From the NCBI RefSeq assembly GCF_030160835.1, contig NZ_BSPC01000052.1, positions 54,394-118,393 of the forward strand: 64,000 nt of DNA, in the 5' to 3' direction. Source of the DNA: Labrys miyagiensis (lineage in GTDB: Bacteria > Pseudomonadota > Alphaproteobacteria > Rhizobiales > Labraceae). The position numbers and the translations under genes are program-made. The notes below the pieces were generated by a model. That model was not told the origin of the DNA. It was given only the letters and a program-made list of their open reading frames with translations, and searched no databases. Positions 33,403 through 41,568 of the stretch are shown here, piece by piece; the stretch's first letter is position 1; each line of letters starts with the position of its first letter.

Positions 33403-34524
33403 GTGGTTACTGTGACGTTCGACAAGGTGCGCAAGGAATTCGGCACGATGGTCGCACTGCCCGGGCTCGATCTTGCCATCGGCAGCGGCGAGTTCGTGTC
33501 CCTTCTCGGCCCCTCCGGCTGCGGCAAGACCACGACGCTGCGCATGCTTGCCGGCCTCGAACAGCCGACCAGCGGGCGCATCCTCATCGGCGATCGCCCA
33601 GTGAACAATCTGGCGCCCGGCGAGCGGGACATCGCCATGGTATTCCAGTCCTATGCCCTTTATCCGCATATGACGGTGGCGCAGAACATCGCCTATCCCC
33701 TGCGCAAGCGCGGCGTGCCCAAGGCGGAACGCCCGGCCAGGGTGAAGGCGGTGGCCGATCTCCTGCAACTCGGGCCGCTGCTCGAACGCAAGCCCCGGCA
33801 GCTCTCGGGTGGCCAGCAGCAGCGCGTGGCGCTCGGCCGGGCGCTGGTGCGCGAACCCAAGGTCTTCCTGCTGGACGAGCCGCTCTCCAATCTCGATGCC
33901 CAATTGCGCGCCCATATGCGGGCGGAGCTGATCGAGCTGCACCGTCGCCTCGGCAAGACCATGGTCTATGTCACGCATGACCAGCTCGAAGCCATGACGA
34001 TGTCGACGCGCATCGCGGTGATGCGGGGCGGCGAACTCCAGCAATTCGCCACCCCGGCGGAGATCTATCACCGGCCCGCCAACGCTTTCGTCGCCGGCTT
34101 CATCGGTACGCCCGCCATGACGCTGGCCGATGGCGAGATCGCCGCCGGGCAGGGGAGGGCGATGCTGAAGCTCGGTACCTTGCAAATGGAGCTGCCGCCC
34201 GATCATCTCAGCCAGGCGCCGACAGGCGTCCTGCCCGTCACGGTCGGCGTGCGCCCGGAGGATGTCGTGCTCGGCGCCGGCGACGGTCAGGCCAGCATAC
34301 GGGTGGTCGAGCCCACAGGCCATGAATCCATCGTGCTGGCGAATGCCGGTGATGTCGTCTTCACGGTGCGCGTGCCGGGGGACAGCCCGCTGCGGCCCGG
34401 CGACACCGTGCCCTTCGATCTCAGGCGCGAGCGCCTGCACATCTTCGAGCGCGCGAGCGGGCGCCGGCTCAATGCCGACCGTGACCTGGCATCCGGGCCT
34501 GCCCGCCTGAGCGTCACCGTCTGA
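33403..34524 (+). CDS. CUT1-type ABC transporter ATP-binding subunit (UgpC/MsmK-like)
   Basis: 373 residues: Walker A GPSGCGKTT, Q-loop VFQSYALYPHMTV, signature [16 protein letters not shown], Walker B KVFLLDEPLSNLDA, switch YVTHDQLEAMT, then a C-terminal TOBE regulatory domain (GVRPEDVVL). Starts with GTG at 33403 behind GCGGAGGA. The 22-base gap to the permease gene keeps it in the operon. Confidence 0.93.
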   Translation: MVTVTFDKVRKEFGTMVALPGLDLAIGSGEFVSLLGPSGCGKTTTLRMLAGLEQPTSGRILIGDRPVNNLAPGERDIAMVFQSYALYPHMTVAQNIAYPLRKRGVPKAERPARVKAVADLLQLGPLLERKPRQLSGGQQQRVALGRALVREPKVFLLDEPLSNLDAQLRAHMRAELIELHRRLGKTMVYVTHDQLEAMTMSTRIAVMRGGELQQFATPAEIYHRPANAFVAGFIGTPAMTLADGEIAAGQGRAMLKLGTLQMELPPDHLSQAPTGVLPVTVGVRPEDVVLGAGDGQASIRVVEPTGHESIVLANAGDVVFTVRVPGDSPLRPGDTVPFDLRRERLHIFERASGRRLNADRDLASGPARLSVTV

Positions 34525-34544
34525 TTTCATCTGGAGATACCGTC

Positions 34545-35951
34545 ATGCATGAGCTCTTGCGCAACACGCCCGACCTGGAAACGCTCGACAAGCGCTATCT
34601 CTTCCATCCCTTCACCGCCCTGGCGGACCATGAGCGCAACGGCCCGATGGTGATCGTCAAGGGCGAAGGCGTCTGGCTCGAAGACAACCACGGGCGCCGC
34701 TATATCGATGGCATGGCGGGCCTGTGGTGCGTCAATGTCGGCTATGGCCGCCGCGAAATTGCCGATGCCATCCACCACCAGGCGGTGACGCTGCCCTATT
34801 TCCATGCCTTCTCGTCCTGGGCCACCGACACGCCGATCCTGCTGGCGGAGAAGATCATCGAAATGGCGCCGGTGCCGATGTCGAAGGTGTTCTTCGGCCA
34901 GTCCGGTTCGGACGCCAACGACACGCAGGTCAAGCTCGTCTGGTATTACAACAATGCGCGGGGCAAGCCCGAGAAGAAGAAGATCATCGCCCGCAACCGT
35001 GGCTATCACGGCGTGACCGTGGTGTCCGCCAGCCTCACGGGCATGCCCGCCCTCCATTCCGGCTTCGACCTGCCGCTGCCCTTCGTGCGCTACACCACCG
35101 CGCCTTATCGCCTGTGGGAAGCCACGCCCGGCATGTCGGACGCCGCCTTCACCGCCAAGCTCGCCAGGGATCTCGAGGACCTCATCCTAGCCGAGGGGCC
35201 GGAGACGGTGGGGGCGGTGATCATGGAGCCAGTGATGGGGGCTGGCGGCGTGATCGTGCCGCCCGAGGGCTATTACGTCGCCATCCGTGCCGTGCTGGAC
35301 AAGTATGACGTGCTCCTCATCGCGGACGAGGTGATCTCCGGTTTCGGACGCCTCGGCACCATGTTCGGCTCCACGGCCATGGCGATGCAGCCCGATCTCA
35401 TCACCGTCGCCAAGGGCATCACCTCGGCCTATGTGCCGCTCTCGGGCTGTATCGTATCGGAGAAGGTCTGGCGCACCATTGTCGACGGCCAGTCCAAGCT
35501 CGGCGCCTTCGGGCATGGCTACACCTATTCCGCCCATCCGCTGGCGGCCGCGGCGGCTCTCGCCAACCTCAAGATCATCGAGGATGACGGCCTGGTGGCG
35601 CAGGCCGCCAGCCGCGGCGCGCTCATGCACGAGAAATTGCAGCAGGCCTTTGCTGGCCATCCCCTCGTGGGCGAGATCCGCGGGCGCGGCCTCGTCGGCG
35701 CCGTGGAATTCGTGGCGAAGAAGGAACCGGCGACGCGCTTCGATCCCACGCTCAAGATCGCCGGCCGCATCGTCAAGGCTGCCCTGGCGGAGGGGCTGAT
35801 CACGCGCGCTTTGCCGCACGCGGACACCATCTCCTTCTCCCCGCCCTTCGTGATTTCGGAGGAGGAAGTCGCCTTGATGGTCTCGCGTGCCCGCAAGGCC
35901 GTCGACACGGTGATGGACGAGCTGGTGCGCGAAAAGATCTGGTCGGCTTGA
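34545..35951 (+). CDS. Class III aminotransferase (omega-amino acid:pyruvate type)
   Basis: 468 residues. PLP lysine is Lys290 in VAKGITSAYVPLSG; ADEVISGFGRLG holds the cofactor Asp; the N-terminus reads YLFHPFTALADHERNGP as in omega-amino-acid:pyruvate and putrescine/beta-alanine type enzymes. It would transfer a terminal amino group to pyruvate or 2-oxoglutarate, giving an aldehyde suitable for the aldehyde dehydrogenase encoded across the divergent promoter. Start ATG follows GGAGATACC. Located between the importer genes and a DapA-family enzyme in one operon. Confidence 0.92.
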   Translation: MHELLRNTPDLETLDKRYLFHPFTALADHERNGPMVIVKGEGVWLEDNHGRRYIDGMAGLWCVNVGYGRREIADAIHHQAVTLPYFHAFSSWATDTPILLAEKIIEMAPVPMSKVFFGQSGSDANDTQVKLVWYYNNARGKPEKKKIIARNRGYHGVTVVSASLTGMPALHSGFDLPLPFVRYTTAPYRLWEATPGMSDAAFTAKLARDLEDLILAEGPETVGAVIMEPVMGAGGVIVPPEGYYVAIRAVLDKYDVLLIADEVISGFGRLGTMFGSTAMAMQPDLITVAKGITSAYVPLSGCIVSEKVWRTIVDGQSKLGAFGHGYTYSAHPLAAAAALANLKIIEDDGLVAQAASRGALMHEKLQQAFAGHPLVGEIRGRGLVGAVEFVAKKEPATRFDPTLKIAGRIVKAALAEGLITRALPHADTISFSPPFVISEEEVALMVSRARKAVDTVMDELVREKIWSA

Positions 35952-35982
35952 GCCGACCGCCATTTCATCAGGGAATTTCTTA

Positions 35983-36888
35983 ATGGATAGGACAAGCGTC
36001 AACTGGGCCGGCCCGATGCCGGCCATCACCACGTCCTTTCACGATGACGGACGCATCGACGAGGCCGAGTTCGCGGCCAATATCGAGCGCCTCATCAAGG
36101 ATGGCGCGACCGGCGTGGTGGCGGGCGGCTGCACGGGCGAGTTCTGGGCGCTCAGCCATGACGAGCGCAAGCGCCTCTATGAAGTGTCGAAGGAGGCGGT
36201 CGCTGGCAAGGGCACGCTGATCGTCGGCACGGGCGCGGTGACGGTGGACGAGGCCGTGGCCCTGTCCCGGCATGCCGAAAAGGTCGGCTGCGACGGGGCG
36301 CTGATCCTGCCGCCTTATTTCGTCAAGCTCACGGACGACGAGATCTACGCCCATTATCGTGATGTCACTGATGCCATCGGCCTGCCAGTGGTGCTCTACA
36401 ACATTCCCGGCAATGCGGTGAATGCCCTTACGCCGGCCCTGGTTTCGCGCCTCGCCGATCTCGATCGCGTGGTGGCCGTCAAGGAGAGCTCAGGCGACTG
36501 GAACAATTACTACGGCACCGCGCTTGCCGTGCGCGACCGCCTGCGCGTCTTCTGCGGGCCCTCCTCGGTCTTCGGGGTTCCCGCCGTGGATCTCGGCGCC
36601 GACGGTACCATCGATTGCTTCCCGAACATGTGGTCACCCGGCGGCCTGGATCTCTATTTCGCACCCAAGAGCGGCGACAGGGCCAAGGCCGAGCAGGTCC
36701 AGGCTCTCGGCCGCAAGCTCACCGATCTGTGCACGTCGGGCGGCCGCACGCTCTATCCCGCCACCAAGGCTGCGATGGACATGCTGGGCCTGCCGGGCGG
36801 CGGCAAGCCGCGCGCGCCCCTGCGGGCGCTCGCGGGCGAACCGCTGGCCGGGCTTGAACGCGGCTTGAAAGAACTCGGCCTGCTCTGA
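35983..36888 (+). CDS. DapA/NanA-family lyase or dehydratase, second copy
   Basis: 301 residues with GGCTGEF (48-54), Tyr139 in VVLYNIPGNA and Schiff-base Lys167 in VVAVKESSGD. It differs from the copy at 16482 by a Cys in the TGE motif (GGCTGEF against GTTGEF), so the two probably act on different substrates or steps. It lies 31 bases after the aminotransferase gene. Candidate roles are cleavage of a 4-hydroxy-2-oxo acid or dehydration/deamination of a cyclic imine; sequence alone does not decide. Confidence 0.87.
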   Translation: MDRTSVNWAGPMPAITTSFHDDGRIDEAEFAANIERLIKDGATGVVAGGCTGEFWALSHDERKRLYEVSKEAVAGKGTLIVGTGAVTVDEAVALSRHAEKVGCDGALILPPYFVKLTDDEIYAHYRDVTDAIGLPVVLYNIPGNAVNALTPALVSRLADLDRVVAVKESSGDWNNYYGTALAVRDRLRVFCGPSSVFGVPAVDLGADGTIDCFPNMWSPGGLDLYFAPKSGDRAKAEQVQALGRKLTDLCTSGGRTLYPATKAAMDMLGLPGGGKPRAPLRALAGEPLAGLERGLKELGLL

Positions 36889-36928
36889 TGCAGGCCCAAA
36901 TCGGCACCCTCATCTTTAGGAGACGGTC

Positions 36929-38365
36929 ATGACCATTCAAGAGAAGATCCCGGGTTCGGCGCCGCAGCTGACGCCGGTCGACTACAGCGTCAAGTTCGGC
37001 GAGTTCATCGGCATCGGACCAAACGGTAATCTTTTCGTCGATGGCTGCGACGTGCAGGTCCTGGCCGAGAAGTTCGGCACGCCGCTCTACATCATTTCGG
37101 AAAACCAGCTGCGCCACACCTATCGTGCCTTCCGCGATGCCTTCCGCCGGCATTATCCGGAGGTCGAGATCTTGTTCGCCAACAAGTCGAACAACGGTCT
37201 CGCCATCCGCCACATCATGAACCAGGAGGGAGCCGGCGGCGACTGCTTCGGCGCGCAGGAGATGTATATGGCGCTGCTCGCCGGCACCAACGCCCGGACG
37301 CTTGTGCTCAACGGCTCCAACAAGCAGGATGAGGAGCTCGAAATGGCGATCGCCAACGGGCTCTGCATCAATATCGATGCCATGGACGAGCTCGATCGCA
37401 TCGTCGAGATCGCCGAGCGGCTGGATCGGGAAGTCGATATCGGCATCCGCCTCAAGCTCGACCTCGAACCGCTGCGCGCGCGCACCGGGGTCGCCATGCA
37501 TGGGCCGGGCACGCTCAAGCAGCAGAGCGACTCCACCAAATGGGGCATGACGCGCGAGCAGACCGTCGAGATCGTCAAGCGCGCCCTTGGCATGCCGCAC
37601 ATCAAGCTAAAGGAAACCCATTTCCATCTCAGCCGAATGTCGAACGATCCCAATGATTTCGCCGTGATGGCGGGGGAAATGCTGACCTGGTCGGGCTATC
37701 TTCGCGACAATGCCGGCTGGACGCCGCCCTGCATCGATATCGGCGGTGGCTGGACCTTCGGCAAATGGTACGGCACCGGCCCCAACAGCCAGCTCGACGA
37801 CGCGAAGGCGCCCACCGCCGAGGATTATGCCCGCCTGTGCTCGGCGGCGATCAAGGAGGAGGCGGCCCGTCTGGGCCTGCCCTTGCCCAAGCTGCGCCTC
37901 GAGCCGGGCCGTGCGCTGTCCGGCCCCGCCGGTGTCGCGGCCGGCCGGGTGGGCGCGGTGAAGGTCGGCGCCAGCAAGAAATGGGTGAACCTCGATCTTT
38001 CGACGAACCACCTGTCCTGGGCCGCCGTGCTCGACTGGTATTATCACGCCGTGCCGGTGAAGAATGCCGGAGCGGAGGCAAGCGAGGTGGTCGATCTGGT
38101 CGGGCCTCTTTGCAATTCCGACGAGGTCGGTTCTCACCGCAAGATGCCACTCCTGAAGCGCGGCGACTTCGTCGCCTTCCTCGATGCCGGCGGCTACACC
38201 GAATCTTCGGCGGCCCGCTACAATGCGCAACTCCTGCCGGCGACGGTCCTGGTTTCGGGGACGCAGGCCGAGATCATCACCGAGCGCGAGCAGATGAAGG
38301 ACGTCGCCGGCCGCTTCCGCGTCCCCCCGCGGTTGCTGGCATCCTCCTTCACGCCGAAGCCTTGA
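36929..38365 (+). CDS. Fold-III PLP decarboxylase (diaminopimelate/ornithine decarboxylase family)
   Basis: 478 residues in an alanine-racemase-fold decarboxylase. Lys86 sits in ILFANKSNNGLAIR, where classical enzymes read YAVKAN; other signatures are HFHLSRMS, CIDIGGGWTFG, RLEPGRALSG, CNSDEVG and AGGYTESSAARYNAQ. About 50 residues longer than LysA and changed at the PLP lysine context, so it is a divergent member that may act on an unusual amino acid. AGGAGAC precedes the ATG. Operon position after the aminotransferase and DapA-family genes suggests a catabolic rather than biosynthetic role. Confidence 0.85.
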   Translation: MTIQEKIPGSAPQLTPVDYSVKFGEFIGIGPNGNLFVDGCDVQVLAEKFGTPLYIISENQLRHTYRAFRDAFRRHYPEVEILFANKSNNGLAIRHIMNQEGAGGDCFGAQEMYMALLAGTNARTLVLNGSNKQDEELEMAIANGLCINIDAMDELDRIVEIAERLDREVDIGIRLKLDLEPLRARTGVAMHGPGTLKQQSDSTKWGMTREQTVEIVKRALGMPHIKLKETHFHLSRMSNDPNDFAVMAGEMLTWSGYLRDNAGWTPPCIDIGGGWTFGKWYGTGPNSQLDDAKAPTAEDYARLCSAAIKEEAARLGLPLPKLRLEPGRALSGPAGVAAGRVGAVKVGASKKWVNLDLSTNHLSWAAVLDWYYHAVPVKNAGAEASEVVDLVGPLCNSDEVGSHRKMPLLKRGDFVAFLDAGGYTESSAARYNAQLLPATVLVSGTQAEIITEREQMKDVAGRFRVPPRLLASSFTPKP

Positions 38366-38445
38366 GCTTCCTCGACAGTACCGAGCCTGGCTTCGGGCCA
38401 AGGCCGGTGCTGTCGTTCCTTTTTTCGCATGGAGCGGTTCGACAC

Positions 38446-39228
38446 ATGGACCTTGGTATCAAAGGGCGCCATGCCCTGGTTTGCGGCGGCAGCAAGGGCC
38501 TCGGCAAGGCGGCTGCCATGGCGCTGGCAGGAGAGGGCGTGAACCTCACTCTTGTGGCTCGCACAGCCGAGACCCTCGAGGCGACGGCGCGCGAGATCGC
38601 GGCTGCCAAGGGCGTCGACGTCTCCGTCGTCGCGGCGGATGTCACGACGCCCGCGGGTCGCGAGGTGGTGCTGAAGGCCTGTCCGGCGCCCGACATCCTC
38701 ATCACCAATCCCGGCGTGCGCCAGACGCCCGACAATTTCCGCACGCTCAGCCGCGAGCAATGGGATGGCTGGATGGAGGCGCATTTCTTCTCGGCGCTCG
38801 AACTCATCCGGGCGCTGGTTCCCGGCATGTGCGATCGCAAGTTCGGCCGTGTCGTCAATATTTCGGTGAGCTTCATCAAGTTCCCTCAGGTGAATTTCGG
38901 CCATTCCCATGCGGCGCGCCTGGCGCTGGCGGGCGCCATCGCCTCGATGGTGCGCGAATTGGTGGCACATAATGTGGTGGTTAATAGCGTGTTGCCCGGC
39001 TTCTTCGACACCGACGCGCTGCAGACCAACCTGCATGGCCATGCTGCGCGCGGCAACACCACCTATGAGGCCATCGTGGCGGATCGCCTCAAGAGCACGC
39101 CGGCCGGCCGCTTTGCCGATCCGCAGGAATGCGGTGACCTGATTGCTTTCCTGTGCAGCGCGCAGAACGGCTACATGACCGGCCAGAACATCGTGAATGA
39201 TGGCGGCGTCTATCAGGGGATCTTCTGA
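38446..39228 (+). CDS. SDR-family protein with non-canonical active site (SDR 3)
   Basis: 260 residues. The nucleotide-binding start is HALVCGGSKGLGKAAAMALA and the family end is present (VVVNSVLPGFFDT, NDGGVYQGIF). The catalytic Tyr-x3-Lys is absent: the equivalent place reads NFGHSHAARLALAGA, with Ser/His and Arg in place of Tyr and Lys, and the usual NNAG is TNPGVR. Such substitutions characterise a BKR-like SDR subgroup whose chemistry is unclear. It may need a different mechanism or have a structural role. 80 bases after the decarboxylase. Confidence 0.85.
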   Translation: MDLGIKGRHALVCGGSKGLGKAAAMALAGEGVNLTLVARTAETLEATAREIAAAKGVDVSVVAADVTTPAGREVVLKACPAPDILITNPGVRQTPDNFRTLSREQWDGWMEAHFFSALELIRALVPGMCDRKFGRVVNISVSFIKFPQVNFGHSHAARLALAGAIASMVRELVAHNVVVNSVLPGFFDTDALQTNLHGHAARGNTTYEAIVADRLKSTPAGRFADPQECGDLIAFLCSAQNGYMTGQNIVNDGGVYQGIF

Positions 39229-39229
39229 A

Positions 39230-39964
39230 ATGGCGGAGGCCGCTTCCGACATGCTGGCTCCTGCCGGCCGCGTGGTGATGCTGTCGGGCGCTTCGCGCGG
39301 CATCGGCCTCGCCATTGCCCTGCGGCTCTCGGCCGAGGGCTATTTCCTGTCCTTGGGCGTGCGCACGCCGACGGCAGCGGGTTTGGCAGCCTTTCCCCCC
39401 GAGCGCGTGCTGATCCATCGCTTCGATGCGACGCAGCCGCAATCCGCGCAGGCTTGGCTCGACGCGACGCTGGCACGCTTCGGCCGTCTCGACGCGCTCA
39501 TCAACAATGCCGGCATCCTGCGCCCGCTCGACCTGAGGTCCGGCGACGAGGCCGTGCTCGACGAGATGTGGGCGGTGAATGTGAAGGCGCCCTATCGCCT
39601 GATCCGGCTTGCCTTGCCACATCTGGAGGCGGGCGGCCATGGCCGCATCATCAACATCGCCTCGACCGACGGCAAACGCTATCGCGATACCGTTTCGGTC
39701 GCCTACGCCATGACCAAGCATGCCGTCATGGCACTCAGCCATGCCGCCAAATTCGCGGGATGGGAGAAGGGCGTGCGCGTGACGGCCCTTTGCCCCGGCG
39801 CGGTGGATACGGAGCTCGTGGCTTCCATCCCGGGCGTGACGCCCTCGGCCAACCGCCTCGCGCCCGAGACGGTCGGCGAGACGGTCGCCTTCCTCCTGCG
39901 CCTGCCGAACACGGCCTCGGTGGCAGAACTGGTGATGAACACCAGGCTGGAGAGCTGGATCTGA
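39230..39964 (+). CDS. Short-chain dehydrogenase/reductase (SDR 4)
   Basis: 244-residue classical SDR: SGASRGIGLAIAL, NNAGILRPL, serine strand IINIASTDGKRY, YxxxK as YAMTKHAVMAL. The start is one base after the stop of SDR 3, so the two are tightly coupled. Ends the nine-gene plus-strand operon and converges on the gcvPB-like gene with a 35-base gap. Confidence 0.88.
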   Translation: MAEAASDMLAPAGRVVMLSGASRGIGLAIALRLSAEGYFLSLGVRTPTAAGLAAFPPERVLIHRFDATQPQSAQAWLDATLARFGRLDALINNAGILRPLDLRSGDEAVLDEMWAVNVKAPYRLIRLALPHLEAGGHGRIINIASTDGKRYRDTVSVAYAMTKHAVMALSHAAKFAGWEKGVRVTALCPGAVDTELVASIPGVTPSANRLAPETVGETVAFLLRLPNTASVAELVMNTRLESWI

Positions 39965-39999
39965 CGCTCCGCTTGAGGGTGGGTACGCCCAGCGGGTGA

Positions 40000-41568
40000 T
40001 CAAGCCGCCTTGGCTTTGCTCCCGGCCCGCTTGCGCAGATGAGCCCGCCAGGTCATCGCCCAGTGTCCCGGATCCTCCAGCGGCCCGGCCTTGATCTGGT
40101 GGATGGTCTGGTTGTGCGGCGCGCTACGCACCAGTTCCGGATCGGCATAGGCCTCCTCGATCACCTTGCCGAGGACGGCAATCCAGGTGTCGAGGTCTTC
40201 CTTCGACCACATCTCGCCAGCCTCGGGCGTGAAGGGCTGCGGCACGATCCAGGGTTCATGCGAAAGCCAGAAGGCGTCGATGCCGTAGTCCACCATGCGG
40301 TTCTGCACGTCCATGGCGCTGACGCCGGTGTCCTCGAACAGCTTGCCGAGGCTGAAGCGCGTCATCTCCATGCGCCACGCATCGATATCGGGATGCGAGC
40401 GCGAGACGCCCGGCAGCTTGAGGAGTTCGTGCTCCATATAGTTGTTGCCGAGCACGGAGAGATCGGCCGCCTCGCGAATGCCCTCGGCGCCGAGCGAACG
40501 GGCCCAGGCATAGGCTTTCAGCACGACCGGAATGTTGCCGAAGAACTCGCGCACCTTGCCGATGCTCTCCTTGCGGTCATAGTCGAGACGATAGGCGGCG
40601 CCATCGAAGCCGACGATCGGCCGGGGCAGGAAGGGCGCCAGCTCGGCACTGCAGCCATAGGCGCCGACCGCCGGCCCGCCGCCGCCCTTGGGTGCGCCGA
40701 AGGTCTTGTGCAGCATGTACATGCAGGCGTCGAAGCCGAGTTCGCGGGCCCGGATGCGGCCCATCACACCGTTGAAGTTGGCGTGGTCGTAGAAGCACAG
40801 GCCACCGGCCTCATGCACCAGGCGCACCCATTCCTTGATGTTGGGATTGTAGATGCCCATGTCGTCGGGATTGTTGATCATCAAGGCGGCGGTGCGCGGG
40901 GAAAGCGCGGCCTTGAGCGCCTCCAGGGAGGGATAGCCGTTCTCCTCCAGGGGAAGCGTGATCACCTTGAAGCCCGCCGTTGCCGCCGTTGCCGGGTTGC
41001 AGGGATGGGCCTGCAGCGAGGTGACGATCTCGTCTCGCTCCCCCAGTTCCCCCCGCGAGGCGAGCCAGGCGCGGGTGACGCAGGCGTGCACATAGGCCGC
41101 ATCCGCCCCGCCCGCGGCCTGGAACACGAACTGGTCCATGCCCGAGAGCTCGCGCAGGATGAGGTCGAAGCCGTGGATGATCTCAAGGACGCCCTGCAGG
41201 GTCGTCTCGTCCTGCAAGGGGTGGACCTCCGCAAGCTCGGGGCGCGAGGCCAGGGCCTCGTTGAGGCGAGCGTTGTATTTCATGGTGCAGGTGCCGAACA
41301 GGCTGATGCCCATCATGCCCAGCGTTTCCTGCGACAGATGAAGATAGTGCCGGAGCACATCCGGCTCCGACATCTCGGGCAAGACCGGCGCGGCCTTGCG
41401 GCGCATGCCGGCCGGAATCAGGCTCTCCGCCGGGCCTGCGAGCCTGGCGATTTCGGCCTCGGCGGCGGGAAAGGTGATGCCCCTGCGCCCGGGACTGCCC
41501 ATCTCCATCACCACCGGCTCGTCCCAGACGGCGGCGTGGTAGCGCGGGATCTTCGGGAGCACGGTCAT
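40000..41568 (-). CDS. gcvPB: Glycine dehydrogenase (decarboxylating) subunit 2-like protein, divergent
   Basis: 522 residues. In two-subunit glycine cleavage P-proteins this subunit holds the PLP lysine. It is present as Lys288 in MLHKTFGAPKGGGG, but the standard motif is LHKTF..PHGGGG, so a conserved His is Lys here. Other parts match the family (FQAAGGADAAYVHACVTRAW, NNPDDMGIYNPNIKEW, FSLGKLFEDTGVSA). ATGA overlap couples it to the upstream subunit. No gcvT or gcvH gene is present in the window, so either these proteins borrow lipoyl-protein H from elsewhere or they act on another amino acid. Confidence 0.82.
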   Translation of the reverse strand: MTVLPKIPRYHAAVWDEPVVMEMGSPGRRGITFPAAEAEIARLAGPAESLIPAGMRRKAAPVLPEMSEPDVLRHYLHLSQETLGMMGISLFGTCTMKYNARLNEALASRPELAEVHPLQDETTLQGVLEIIHGFDLILRELSGMDQFVFQAAGGADAAYVHACVTRAWLASRGELGERDEIVTSLQAHPCNPATAATAGFKVITLPLEENGYPSLEALKAALSPRTAALMINNPDDMGIYNPNIKEWVRLVHEAGGLCFYDHANFNGVMGRIRARELGFDACMYMLHKTFGAPKGGGGPAVGAYGCSAELAPFLPRPIVGFDGAAYRLDYDRKESIGKVREFFGNIPVVLKAYAWARSLGAEGIREAADLSVLGNNYMEHELLKLPGVSRSHPDIDAWRMEMTRFSLGKLFEDTGVSAMDVQNRMVDYGIDAFWLSHEPWIVPQPFTPEAGEMWSKEDLDTWIAVLGKVIEEAYADPELVRSAPHNQTIHQIKAGPLEDPGHWAMTWRAHLRKRAGSKAKAA

